Shown here: positions 35,996 to 48,203 of the stretch, piece by piece
Position numbering within the stretch: the first letter of the stretch is position 1
How the letters are laid out: each line of letters begins with the position of its first letter
From: Nereocystis luetkeana
Taxonomy: Eukaryota; Sar; Phaeophyceae; Laminariales; Laminariaceae
Direction: 5' to 3'
NCBI GenBank assembly: GCA_031213475.1
Contig: JARUPZ010000004.1
Location: 5,155,169 to 5,219,168 of the forward strand
DNA length: 64,000 nucleotides
The notes under the pieces: model-generated
Told to the model about the DNA's origin: nothing
Database searches by the model: none
Seen by the model: the letters and a program-made list of their open reading frames with translations, nothing else
Position numbers and translations under genes: made by a program

Positions 35996-36868
35996 CACCG
36001 ACGTGTTAAGGGGTAGTCGTGGCAGTAGAGTTGGGTTGTAAGTGATACCTGGTACATCAGGAACGGGCACCTTCGATTCGCGCCTTTTTTGTCAGCAGCG
36101 GCAGACAAGTACGATGCTCAATCCAGGTGTCGGTGCGTGGAGGCAAGCGCCACCACAGGCCGAGCTACGGCAGTCGAACTGCGCCGGCAGGAGACTAGAT
36201 TCAACGATAAATGAGGAGCGTCGACGAGCCAGGAAGACATGGATTAAACCTCACCTTGCCGGAAGAATGTTGGTTTTCGGGGTACGAACCGCAAGTGCGA
36301 AGATCATAGCGCACGAAGGGCGGGGGGGAAGGGGAACCGACTAGATGGGGGTGGCAACGAGAGCACGTGCGAAGGAGCAGGCCGATTAGGCAAAGGCAAT
36401 AAGCTGGCCACATAGAACGGCAGGAGGACGGCACAGGGAGACCCACGATCGGCGCGCACACTACCGCTAGAGCAGCGCTTTCTATTTGTTCTAGTTTTTT
36501 TTTGCACGAGGCAGTAGTGTGTACCAGGTACATTTTGTTAACAGTCACCGGTATTTGCAGTGTTGTCGACTTTGTTACCCTTCATGAAAAATGAACCACG
36601 TAAGTATCAAGGATGTGCTGACGTGGTATACTAGTTGCGCTGCACCTTGTGTCACAGAGGCGGGAAAAATGTGGCGATCACTGATGTATGTATGGTGCTC
36701 TTTGGTTCGACTGCTCTCCTTTTACCGCATGACCGTGAGCCGCTACTCTGACAGCATCCTATTAATAGACAGTAGAGAAAGGGATTTCGTGCCCGCAGTT
36801 TTCTGATTGGTCAATTTGTTTGGATGGAATTTTTTTTTGGTGGAAAATCCTTGGTCGACATTTAAAAA

Positions 36869-37326
36869 ACAACATATTCGCCTGATTGAGAGCATAGTAT
36901 CTGATTGAGAGCGAGATTGCGCGATACGCTGTAGCCGGACTACCGCTGAGTAGCTTGAATAGAAGGGCTAGCCCGTAGCTTCACGCCGCTACCCTGGTCA
37001 TCGTGTGGGAGTCTCTCGTTGTGGAGCTACAACCGGGAGCAGAAGCTACAGTAGAGCCCACCGCCCGAGGCGAAACAGTTTGAGGCAGGAATAGCCAATC
37101 TGGGGAAATCTAGCAACTTGTCTAGCTCCTAGCTGCAGCGTCCGATGACGATGACACGCATATGCTCGCGACGCTGCTGACGAGACGTTCAATTTGCGCC
37201 GCTTCTTGGAATAGCCCGTCCCCTACTTACCAAGAAATGGCAAGAGGCGTCTGGACCCGAAATTTCAATTTATTGGGCTCTCGCTCTCAATCAGATACTT
37301 CGCTCTCAATCAGGCGAATATGTTGT
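36869..37326. mobile_element. Small DNA transposon with compound terminal inverted repeats
   Basis: The ends, 36,869-36,915 and 37,280-37,326, are inverted copies of about 47 bp with very few differences. Each starts ACAACATATTCGCC and contains CTGATTGAGAGC twice, separated by an AGTAT spacer, so the terminal repeat itself holds a direct repeat. The 360-bp interior has no coding potential. This is a non-autonomous element of about 458 bp. No target duplication is obvious, so the superfamily is open; subrepeats in the ends recall foldback-type elements. Confidence 0.75.
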
Positions 37327-37879
37327 GTTTGTCCTCATCAGGAATCGTGACGTCACTTTTCGGAAAAGATAAAAACTTGGAAAAGTGGCCGTGGATGATG
37401 ACGTTAGTCAACTTTTTTTGGAAAATTGACCGGAAAAAGTTGCGGAACATGTTTTATTTCGACAATTCTTTTTATCAAAGAAGGAAAAGTAGAAGAATGG
37501 ATGAAATATCTAGAGTTTGGCGGATCGGAGAAAGAAATATTGGGGAAATCGTCGATAGACTCTGTAATAACGCGTTCTATACTAAAATCAAGTTTTTATT
37601 TTTCATTTTTTTTAATAAGCTACCGTGCGTTGCGTCAAGTGCAGGCAGCACTCTAGACAGCAACCGCTGTAGAGTCAGGAGCCGCGGGTTTGTTGGTTGT
37701 GGGAACCGGTAAGAACTCTCAGTATGTTGTAGTTGAGCGCGTCTTTGTCACACTAGACCGCTCTTTGTAGCCGTCGACATGCAGCACAAAACCGTGTCCG
37801 TGCCGATTCCTGGATAACAAGTGGCCAACACCGGGTATACCCGGTGCTTCCGGGGCCAAAGTCGAGTACGTTTTTTTTT

Positions 37880-40776
37880 CATTGACCGCGACGGCCACAG
37901 GACGACATCTCATTGATTGGTCGAAGCCGACCATCACCCGATGTTGGTCACATTTGCGCGAGGTATCCCGGACTCGTCTACTTACCCCCCAAGAGATAGA
38001 TGAATGTTGTACCCACCTGCCCGAAAATGGGCGTACTAAATCGACCACAAATAAAACACACTTCCTCCGGGTTCATGGCTCTCGTCCCGACAAAGACGGG
38101 CAAATGCCATCTGATCTGCGCGATGTTCATTGTTAGGCTCTAGGTGGGTTAATTCGCGTCCTCTCTGCTGCAGTACAGTACGTCCGTCAACTCGAAAGGC
38201 GTATCCAAGAAGGTGATCAGTTTGGGTTACAAGATGAATGTGGAAGGAAAGAGGAGTTTCCATTCGCAGTACATCAGGGACGAGGAACGTAGATTACTAC
38301 GAGACATAGGCCTCATCCGGGAACGATGGGTAAGGTGGTTCCATAAGCTGCTAAACCCAAGGTCATCGACCCTCGACCCGACTATCGTCGATGAGCTCAA
38401 GGTCTGGCCCTCGTGCAGTCCGCTGGACGACGTCCCGTCTAGATACGAGGTGGAAGACGCGATCAGGGCAATGGCGAACCGCAAGGCGGTTGGGCCCTAT
38501 TGGTCTCCCAGCTGAACTTCTGAAGGTCCTGGCCGACGAGGGAGACTCGGACACCTTGGAAAGCTTCTACGAGATTATCGTCGCTGTGTGGAGGGGAGGG
38601 GTCGTGCCGCAGCAATGGAAGGATGCAACGATTAAGGTGCTGCACAAGAAAAAAGACACGACGGAGTGTGGTAACTATCGTGGCATTTCCCTAGTCGCGC
38701 ATGCCGGCAAAGTGCTCCTCAAAGTCATCGCGCGCCGACTCAGCGACTATTGCGAACGGGAAGGCATCCTGCCGGAGGAGCAGTGTGGCTTTAGGCCCGA
38801 ACGATCGACGGTCGACATGATGTTCGTGGTGCGACGCTTGCAGGAATTGGCAAGGAAGAAGGACACTCCGCTCTTTATGTGTTTTGTCGACCTCACCAAA
38901 GCCTATGACTCCGTCGACCGAACCCTCCTGTGGGCTGTCTTGGCTCGCTTTGGGGTGCCACCTAGAATGCTCACCGTTATCCGCTAATTCCACGACGGCA
39001 TGCGAGCATGCGTGCGGCTGGATGACGGCGAGTGCTCAGATATGTTCGACGTGAAACAGGGCCTACGGCAAGGGTGTGTGCTCGCGCCATTGTTGTTCAA
39101 CATGTTTTTTACAGCGGTGCTGCGTGTGGCGGAGAAACGTTTCGCTGCTGATAAAGCCATCACGGACAGCTTGGTGCAACTCCAACAAAAGCAGGAGAAG
39201 AAGAAAAAGAAGAGGGGGAAGGCACGGGTCGGGCACGCCGACGGACAGGGGAATGATAAAGAGGCCCAGACACTGTGAGCTATGCTCTATGCCGACGATG
39301 CAGGCATAGTATCGAGATCACCCAACGGCCTGGAGAGGATGATGACGGTGATCGTGTCTGCATGTGCCGCTTTCGGCCTGACGGTCTCGGAGGCCAAGAC
39401 GGAGATAATGTGTCTGCAAACGAAAGATGGGGGGAACGTGCCGTTCACCGTCACCGCCGCCGGCCAAGTGTACAAACAAACGACCGAGTTTGTGTATCTG
39501 GGCGGGGCTATCAGCGCAGATTGGACGGGCAGAAGTGTCGAGGTAACTCGTCGACTCCAGAGGGCATGGGCATGCTTCGGACGGTATAAGATGGAAATTT
39601 ATGACCGCCCGGGTGTGCGCCTACGACTGAAGGTGCGAATGCTGAGAGCCGAGGTGATCGAAACGTTACTCTACGGTTGCGTTACTTGGAGCCCGAGCAA
39701 GACTGATTACGGTAGGCTACGGGAGGTCCACCACAAGATGCTCCTCCGATGCATCGGGTGGCGAAAACGAAAGCGCGAAGACCACATTCTATCCTATGCT
39801 AGCGCGCTTCTCAGGACAACAACTGAATGCGTTGAGACGACGGTACGCAGACGTAGGCTCTTGTTTGCGGGCTTTGTGACACGAATGGGAGAGGAGCGTC
39901 TGCCGAAGAGGGTGATGTTTGGGGAGATGGTTGGGGGTAAGGGTTACTCCGGAGGACAGGAGTGGGACTGGATGAGTTACCTTGAGGAGGACCTCAAGGA
40001 GTTCGGCATCAAGCTCGAAGGGTGGCGCGAGGCAGCACCGAAAGCCGGCAGATGGCTCCGACGGGTCGAGGAAGAGGCGGAGGCCTTCATGCGGAAATGG
40101 CATACAGATGAGAAGGAGGCATCGGCAGAACGGCATAGAATAGCTGCAACCACGACCACAGCCGTTGACGCCAACGCGAGTGTGCAGAATGGCAGGGAAG
40201 AGGGGGGGGGCGAAAGGGAGACGAGGGGGAATGGCGGGGGGGGGGAGGGGAGGCGGTCTGCCCAACAGACTGAAGCCTGGTTATGGCCATCATCGTCATG
40301 ATGCACTCCTTTCTTTGGGACCCAAGTAACTAGCATGGTGCCATCTGGGCAACGTTGCGTGTCTGAATGCTCCAGTGCCTGCCTTTGGTATTTTCTTTCC
40401 CCCCCGCCCGTGATTATCGCTTTTTTGTCCCTTTTTTTTCATTTTTCTTTCATTCCCGTTTGTACCTCTTTGTGTCTTTGTTAGTATGGTCCGTTTTGCC
40501 TTTTTTTTGCGTTTTGCTATCTGCGTCTGTTTTAGTTTAGTTTTAGTTTTTCTTTTCTTCGCATCATCTTCTTTTTTCAGGTTTTTGTCTGCTATTAGTA
40601 GTCTCCTTTTTGCTTCCCTGGTGTCGGCAGTGGTGGAGTGCGTATGCTTGTTTTTTGTTTTTTGCCTCTGTTTTTACTTGAGGTATTTCTTCCACTACAG
40701 AGTTATTGGAGCCTGTCCTGCGACCACGGACTGCATTAAATTGTGAGTTAATGTGAGAACAACAACAACAACAACC
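37880..40776 (+). mobile_element. LINE (RTE-like) non-LTR retrotransposon, 5'-truncated and broken
   Basis: A reverse-transcriptase polyprotein extends from about 38,213 to 40,301. Visible in order: MANRKAVGP near 38,470-38,500, [62 protein letters not shown] (motif A), [16 protein letters not shown] (motif B), MLYADDAG (motif C, YADD at about 39,288) and a post-RT region with RRRLLFAGFVTRMGEERLPK. The frame changes near 38,500, and in-frame stops occur at 38,985 (TAA) and 39,276 (TGA, where the family would have Trp before AMLYADD). No apurinic endonuclease is recognisable upstream. A pyrimidine-rich 3' UTR (40,390-40,720) ends in a short AAC repeat at 40,757-40,776, the kind of microsatellite tail RTE elements carry. 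It cannot be active. Confidence 0.85.
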
Positions 40777-41762
40777 AACCACACACAAAAACCTCCAGCC
40801 CACATCCCCTTCTCTCCTCTCCCGGACAAAGTGCGCAGAGCCCTCTCCCTTCCCTTTCTTCCCCAATCAAAAGCAACCTATGCACACCAGTAATAATAGA
40901 GAAATCACAAGAGAGCCAGCGTATATCGCTGTTTGCGCCCACCCGAAGGCACGAGATGGAGCATGACCGTTCTGACGAGCTCCTCTCACAGGGCTGACCA
41001 AGGGGTTTCGCAGGATCATTTTGGTTATCTGATACACCACATGGTTCTGGAGATACGGCTTGGTTCTCAATTTAGGCTTCGTTCCCATTTTTCCGATTTG
41101 TCTGTTTAATGTTAACAGTGGCATATCACGGGCCATCCTACCAACTTCGTGGCAAATGACGTGTTAGAAAGACAAAAATGGTGGGCATCGCCATTATTAT
41201 TAATAAGCACCATCGCTTCTTCTTTTAGGCCACGCTGGAATAATTGTGAGTGTGTTCTTCACATTATTAGCCCATTCTTTCTACCTTTCAACATCAAGCA
41301 AAACCGGTGTCCGCGCCGATTATTCAATCCTGGAGATAAATAGGTTATTTGCCCACAAAACTACGTGATAGAGATACTGCGTTGTTACGTACCTGGAACC
41401 TGGTGTGCAGCAAGCACAGCAGCGGAAATGCAATGCCATGTCCTCGTACTAAACATGACAGCTACACATCCTATAATTATCAAAGGGAGAACACGAAAGA
41501 AAACAAAGACAAAATATAAACAAATAAAAATAGAAAAATATGTAGGGCAGGGTGTGTCCCCCGCTATTTGAAGTACAGAAACAAGGTTTTTTGTTTTGGT
41601 CCAGCCCACGGGCCTGAAATTCTCTACAGACCAAAGACAAATTCGTAAGGGTATATTTATGTCGCGTTGTTGTCATCATGCATCTTTCTGGCAAATCATA
41701 GGCGCCAGGTTTTGTTCGGTGTATTGGTATATCATACGTATCTGCAAAAAATGCACTGATAT
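40777..41762. other. Intergenic, no gene recognised
   Basis: A stretch of nearly 1 kb between the LINE tail and the 5' LTR with no domain in any frame. It contains a GTGTCCGCGCCGATT motif at 41,303 shared with three other places in the window. Confidence 0.5.
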
Positions 41763-42163
41763 GTGTTACTGTCAGGTCCCCTGTACCAACATTCCACACA
41801 TAAATGTGGAAACCCCTTGGTTCGACGTCACCGGAGCCCAAGGCGTCCGTCCCCTCAAAAGGGACTCGCGTCCCCCGACAGGGCTAAAACACCCCGACGG
41901 GCTTTTGTCCTTGTCTCTTTATCCGCTTAGGGCGTGGTGTCCCCTACTATACCGCGGACCACCATGTCGACGCACTGAGACGGCGGGCGGGTGTGCTCGT
42001 TCACACCCCCCTCGTCACTCTTTGTCTGTCTCGTCCTGTTGTCCGAGCTACACAGCTTGCCCCTCCTTTTGCAGTTTACACGAGTTGCCCTCGGCGCGTA
42101 ACGCTGAAGGCCGTGGTGCTCGTAACACCCGCGCAGCATATAAAAGCTTAGGCCCTACTAAGA
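41763..42163 (+). repeat. 5' LTR
   Basis: About 401 bp from TGTTACTGTCAGG to GGCCCTACTAAGA, matching 49,941-50,355. It contains a TATAAAAG promoter-like box near 42,139, shortly before its end. Confidence 0.9.
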
Positions 42164-42214
42164 TTGGCGTCGACGGTCTCGATTTATCGAACCTCTTGTC
42201 CCTAAGCTTCCAAG

Positions 42215-43660
42215 ATGCAAAGCGATAACTCGAGCGGAGTCGAAGAATCGAAAAACTCCGAACCCAAAAACAACAACAACAACAACAACGACATCCCGGA
42301 TGCCCCCAACGACGACACCCCAGACACCCCTGCCGAAAACGACATGGAGCTAGCGAGTCGCTATGCCGACTCCGTGGCCGACTCCGTGGCCGAATCTTCC
42401 GTCATCGACCTGTCGTCCACGACAGTAAAGCTCCAACGCCTGGTGGAGAAGGAGCTGGACAAGCTCATGAGTGGCGAGATCGCGGTGCTTTCTTCTCAGA
42501 CTAATGTGCTGATGGAGCGTCTGGTGAGCATGTCTAGTTCGTTGTCGAGTGCGAACTCTGTCACCCAAGCGTCGAGTTTGTCTTCTCGTTCCAACCCCCT
42601 GTCCTTCGCGCAAGTAGCCGCAAGCCCTAAAGTCACAGCACTCACAGCTAGCGATGTACGCCGGCTGCCCCGTCTCGATGGTAGTTCTGATGTCGATGTC
42701 GCAGCCGTCCTGTCCCAGTACCGCTTGGTCGCTGGGTTCAAAGCGAAGACTGTCCGTCCCAACGACGAACTCTACGCAGACTCACTTGCTTTCGAGTACT
42801 TGTCACTGATTTGCGATGGTCCTGTCCTGGCTCAATACCAGCAACTGTCAGCTGGTGCCATCGACTGGCGTGTAGCCGGTGCTTCGAGTGAAGCCTCCAC
42901 TAGCACTGTCGTGTCGTTCATACCCCCAGAGACGTGGGCCGAGCTCAGCTCGGCCCTCCTCGACCTGCTCATGCCTTCCAACAGTGTCGAAGAATGTGCA
43001 CTAAAACTCGCTAGTTTTAAGCAAGGCGCAACCGAGTCTGTCAGCGAGTATGCGCTTCGGTTCCGCACGACCACTCAAAGGTTTGAGTCAGCTGTCGAGC
43101 GCCAGACCCACGGTCGTACGCCGTGGGCCGCGTTCTCTGTCACCCTGTTTCAACACGGTCTTATCCCGGCTATCCAGTGCCTACAACTGTCCGACAAACC
43201 TGTCACTTCGCTCCGCGAAGCTTTTGACCGTGCACGTCGCCACGAAGCCGCCAACCTTGCCGGCGGCACTGTCAGTGCTATGTCATTCACTCCTGTCCCG
43301 AACCGTGCTGCTGTCGCCCAGGCCCAGTATGCCCAGCACACGTCCGGCCGCCCCAAGCATGCTCAGCGTGCCACACGTCAACCCTCCCACCCCCGCGGAG
43401 CCGTTGGATCGCGTCACACCAACCGTGCGGACGCCTCCAACAGCCGCAGCACCGCCGGACCGCGCGCCGAAAGGCCGAGGTGCGGACACCCCGGGTGCCG
43501 CAAGCCGGTCGGTCACACGACCGATCAGTGTTTCCAGCGCCGCCGCGAGGAAAAAGAAAAGGAGAAAGAGAGGGAGAAGGAGGCGAAGCGCCCTCGCAAC
43601 GGCAAGGGCCGAGCCAAGGGGAAGAAGAGAGACGAATCCAGCGACGAGGAGGATCCGTGA
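42215..43660 (+). mobile_element. Gag region of the Ty3/gypsy element
   Basis: Fossil gag of about 480 codons beginning shortly after the 5' LTR. It has an acidic, Asn-rich N-terminus, a central retrotransposon-Gag-like region (KLASFKQGATESVSEYALRF) and a C-terminal zinc-knuckle variant CxxxxCxxxxxHxxxxC in CGHPGCRKPVGHTTDQCF, followed by a Lys/Glu-rich basic tail. The knuckle would bind the element's RNA. It is the best preserved part of the element. Confidence 0.8.
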
Positions 43661-46600
43661 GGAGGCCCAGCTGAGCTACCGTCTGGGTCAGTTGGGATGC
43701 CGGTTTCCCGAAAAGGCGTGAAGAGGAAACCCCTCTCCACGTCAGTAGCTACAGGTACTTCTCCTTTTGTCGCAGTACCTGGTGTCCCTGTTTCCGCGGT
43801 TTTTAGAGAGGAAAATTGTCTTTCGAGTGATGGTCTGTCTGATTGTCCCGTACCGGTTTTAGATGTTGTCCGTACCGAGGCTCCACTAAAGCGAGTAACG
43901 TTTATGGACCAAGCCCCGTGTGCGTTGTCTCATGTTTCGAGTACCAGTACGGCACGGCGGCCTACCCGCTCCTGTTTGCGTTCGGGGACCAAGAGTGGTT
44001 CCCCGGTGGAAATTAATAAAGACCAAGTGTGGTACAACTCCGCGTTGACACATAAAATATCCTTTTTCTCTTTCTTTTTCGTCTCGACGAGTCCGTGTGG
44101 ACGGCTCTGTCGAAGGCTACGCTGTGAATGTCACAGTGGATACAGCTACTGATGTATCAGTTGTCTCGCTCTCATGGTTGAAAAGTCACCCTTCCTTGCG
44201 ATCGACCACATTAAACCCGGTCCCGCCGTCGGCCGTGTCTTTACGTGCCGCCAACGGCCTACCCATCCATGTTCTGGGATTTATTGCTTTTCCCCTTACT
44301 CTTGGTGGTATTACGTGCACAGTTAATGCACTTGTAGTCCCGTCCCTCGGCCCCGATTCTTTATTACTAGATAATAATGTCATGTCAGAATTCGGGGCGG
44401 TATTAGACTGGGACCACCAAACTCTGTCATTTTCATCTACTGGTTCCAGTATACCAGCTGTCCACCGTGTTCACAACCGTGCCCCGTCCAATGACTCTTG
44501 CCCCTCGATGTCCGATGACGCACAGCCTTCTGTCGCTGCTGTCCACCGTGACGCCCAAGCAACCCCTGTCCGTTTGCGCGAGCGTGTAGACCTAAAACCT
44601 TTACACGAAGCACTTGTCGTCGTTTTTTCTGACCATCCCCCACAGCAAGATTGTACTGTAGTTGTCGAACCGAAAATAGTGTCGGCGGAAGATATCGCGG
44701 CGGACAAAGGTCTCGCCGCATTCGAAAAAAAACTTGTCGCGCGAACGTTGGCCACCTGGAGTGCTACTGATGGTTCAGTAGTAGTCCAAGTCGCCAACCC
44801 ATCCTCGGATGGTGTCGCCTTACCAGTCCACTTGTGCCTGGGCTCTGTCGTTTCCGTATCAATCGTGTCCCCCGACCAACTACATGTGAACGCTGTCGCG
44901 CATTCCCCCACGTCACCCTCTGAGATCCACAGCGCAAAATCTGAGCTGGAAGGTCCGTTGTCAAAAGCGTTCGAAAATACAACGCTCACCCCTGTCCAAA
45001 AAGACGATGTTCTCACACTGTGCGCAAGATATCGTCCTGTTTTTTCCCTGTCATTGTCAGAGCTAGGCCGCTGTACCACTGCGGAAGCAACCTTTCCGCC
45101 CCCCACTAATACCCGAGCCGTAGACCGGCCCCCGTACCGTTCCAACCCTCGTACGTCCGGCGTCATTGAAAAATGTGTACATGACATGCTCGAGTGGGGC
45201 ATCATCGAAAAACGTCCCAGCCCCTGGGAAAGTCCGGTCACGATAGTCGCGAGGAAAAGTGGCAGTCCACGTTTCTGCGTCGACTACCGCCACACCCTCA
45301 ACCGCCACATCGTCCGGAAGAGCTGGCCCCTGCCGAACCTCGAAACCTGTCTGGACGCCGTAGGCACCGCCGCTTTCATCTCTGTCGCGGACATCCTCAG
45401 CGCGTTCTGGCAGCTCCCCGTGGATGAAGATCACATCGAATGGACGGCATTCGTGACACCCAGCGGCAAGTACTGTTTTCTTCGTATGCCATTTGGAGTA
45501 TGTAACGCCCCTTGGCTATTTCAACATATGATGTCTCTGACTTTAGGTCATCTGGGTCCCGATACAGGTATTCTCTCATACATGGACGATATCATTGTCT
45601 TAAATTCAACGTTCGAAACCCACCTCGCGTCTCTTGAACAACTGTTCGCAGCATTGCAAGCAGCTGGCCTCACACTAAAACCGTCTAAAGTTCAGTTTGG
45701 TCAGAAATAAATCGAATATCTGGGCCACGTCATTTCAGCGAAAGGTATTTCAGTAAGTACCGACCGCATTCAGGCAATAACTCAGTTGCCGACGCCCACA
45801 TGCATCAAAGACCTTCGGTCAGTCCTCGGCATGGTCAATTTTGTCCGGCGTTTTATCAAAGATTATGCGGAAATCACCGCACCCCTAGTACTACTCACTG
45901 GGAAAGATTTTGTCCTAAAAAGCCGATTTAAAAAAGCTTGGAGCACTGAACAAGATATTGGTAATGCTTTCGAACGCATCAAACGCGTTCTGTCTTCAGC
46001 CTCTGTCCTCCACTTCCCCGATTTTTCGCGGGAGTTTGTTGTCCATACCGATGCCTCTGAACTTGGCGTTGGCGCTTTCCTTGCACAGCCCACCCCCGAC
46101 GGAAAAGATTTATAGATTATCGCGTATTACAGTCACCGGTTTTCTAAATGCCAACGCCATTATAGCGCAACAATGAAAGAATGCTGCGCGGTTGTCTGGG
46201 CGTTTGTCCACTGGCGTCCGTACCTCTGGGGACGACACTTTACATGTTGCACCGACCACCAAGTGCTAGTCTACTTGTACCAAATGCAAGACACCAGCAA
46301 TATGTTAACACGCTGGTCAATAGCCCTTCAAAACTACGACTTTACCGTGCAACACGTCCCAGGACGACTCAACGTCGTCCCGGACGCCCTGTCTCGCCTA
46401 TTTAGCGAAGTCGGCGGAGAACACATCCCTTCCGAACCCCGACTTGCCGCGATCTGTCGGAATGTGCCGGATAACCAGTCATTCCACCCACCCGCCCCTC
46501 GCGATTACGAAGTGTCCGCGCGCAACCTAGACGAAATAGCACCCGTAGAAAGTGATCGCGAATTATTCGCGAGTGCGGTGTCTGTCTTCCCAACTATCGA

Positions 46601-48203
46601 TGTCCCTGAGCTACTGGAAGCTCAAACAGAAGAATTTGGACCGTACTTTGATTATCTCAAACTACCAAAATCAGCACCAGTCCCGTCAAAACAATCGGAG
46701 CATACCATGAGCCATTTCTTCCTCCAAGAGGAACTACTTTACCGTTCGTACCTTCCCGGTCACCTACGTAGACGTAGTGACTTTCGGGATCAACTTGTCG
46801 TACCTACGTCACTCCGAAAATTGGTAGTAAATTCTTGTCATGACCTTCCCGCGTCGGGTGGTCATTTAGCTTTCAAGGGCACCTTTGACAAGGTCCGTGA
46901 CCGGTTCTGGTGGCCCACCATGCACGCCGACGTGCAGAAACATGTCGATAGCTGCTTGTCTTGTCAACACCGCAAAACGTCCCGGCGTCCCCCCAAATTA
47001 CCTGTCGGAACCCGGCCAGTAACACGTTCTTTCCAATGCGTCGAAGTTGATCTAGTGGAATACAAGTCTATGTCGGAAGGTAACCGATATATCCTCTCGG
47101 TGATCGATCATCTCACCCGTTTTGTCATTTTGATAGCTATCAAAAATAAAGAGGCCACCACGATCGCAAGAAATCTTGTCGAACGTGTGTTTTCTGTATT
47201 CGGTCCCCCAGAAACGTCACATAGCGACCAAGGCCTCGAGTTCGAGAACCGCCTTGTTAAAGAGTTGCAAAAGGTTTTTGGATACAAGAAAACTTGCACC
47301 GCCGCCTACCGTCCCCAAGGAAATTCTGTCCTAGAGCGCGTGCACAGTACGGTTCATAATATGGTAGCTATATATAGCACATTAACATGTGTCAATTGGG
47401 CAGAGCTGCTACCGTTTGTCCAGCTCGCCCATAACACGGCGTACTCTTCCACACTCGAAGAGACCCCCCATTATCTCATGTTCGGACGCGCCGCCGTACT
47501 ACCTGTCGATCTCATTCTGGGCGTGCCAGCCACGACCCTTCCCCAGTCCCAACTCGATTACTCACGCCGCACGGTCGAAACCTTACAGCTGGCATACGAG
47601 TTGGCCCGCCGTAATCTCAAAGAACGAGCGGATAAGCAAGCAACATCGAATGAGAAATTGTCATTCCCGAGTTTCACCACCGGCGACCAAGTCTTAATAC
47701 ATCGCCCGTATCACGAAACCGACGGCCCTAATCCCAAGTTATATAGCCCTTGGCACGGCCCTTACACTGTCAGAACAAAGCTTTCTCCCGTCATATACCG
47801 GGTCACCAAAGATGGTGCAACCACGGAAACCACTGTCCATCTAGGTCGTATGAAAAAATACATTGTCCCTGCCTCGTCCCCTGTCCCGGACCTGGATGCT
47901 CTTGACGATATGTTCCTCGGAACACAACTCCCTATCCCCGATCTAGAAGGCTCAGTGACCAAAGTGTCTATCGGACCGTTCACTGTGGAGGAAATAGACG
48001 GGCATAAACGAGGAGTAGGAGCCGCTTCGCTTGCAAATTTTCAATATCACCTCAAGCTGAAAGACTACCCCCCTCAGCTGGGTGTGTGGCGTCATTTTAG
48101 GGTAATCCCACAATGTCGGGAAATGGTACCATCTTACCGCGCTGTACTCTTGTCTCAGAATCCAGCAGCTTTCGACCCACCTAAAAGACAGCCACGTCCG
48201 TAG
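43660..48203 (+). mobile_element. Pol region of the Ty3/gypsy element (protease, RT, RNase H, integrase)
   Basis: Fossil pol. Recognisable in order: an aspartic-protease-like start (VDTATDVSVVSLSWL), reverse transcriptase with RFCVDYR and YMDDIIV motifs near 45.3-45.6 kb, RNase H with HTDASELGVGAFLAQP near 46.0-46.1 kb and a CCTDHQVL segment, the HHCC zinc finger of integrase near 46.85-46.98 kb, and the integrase core with HSDQGLEFENRL near 47.2 kb. The region ends at about 48.2 kb with a GPYTVRTKLSPVIY..HLGRMKKY type C-terminal segment. It is broken about two times and not functional as it stands. Confidence 0.85.

Noticed and set aside
36046-36537. Transposon bounded by TACCTGGTACA inverted repeats
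   Set aside because: The motif is almost self-palindromic and occurs elsewhere unpaired, so the apparent inverted pair is not good evidence for an element.
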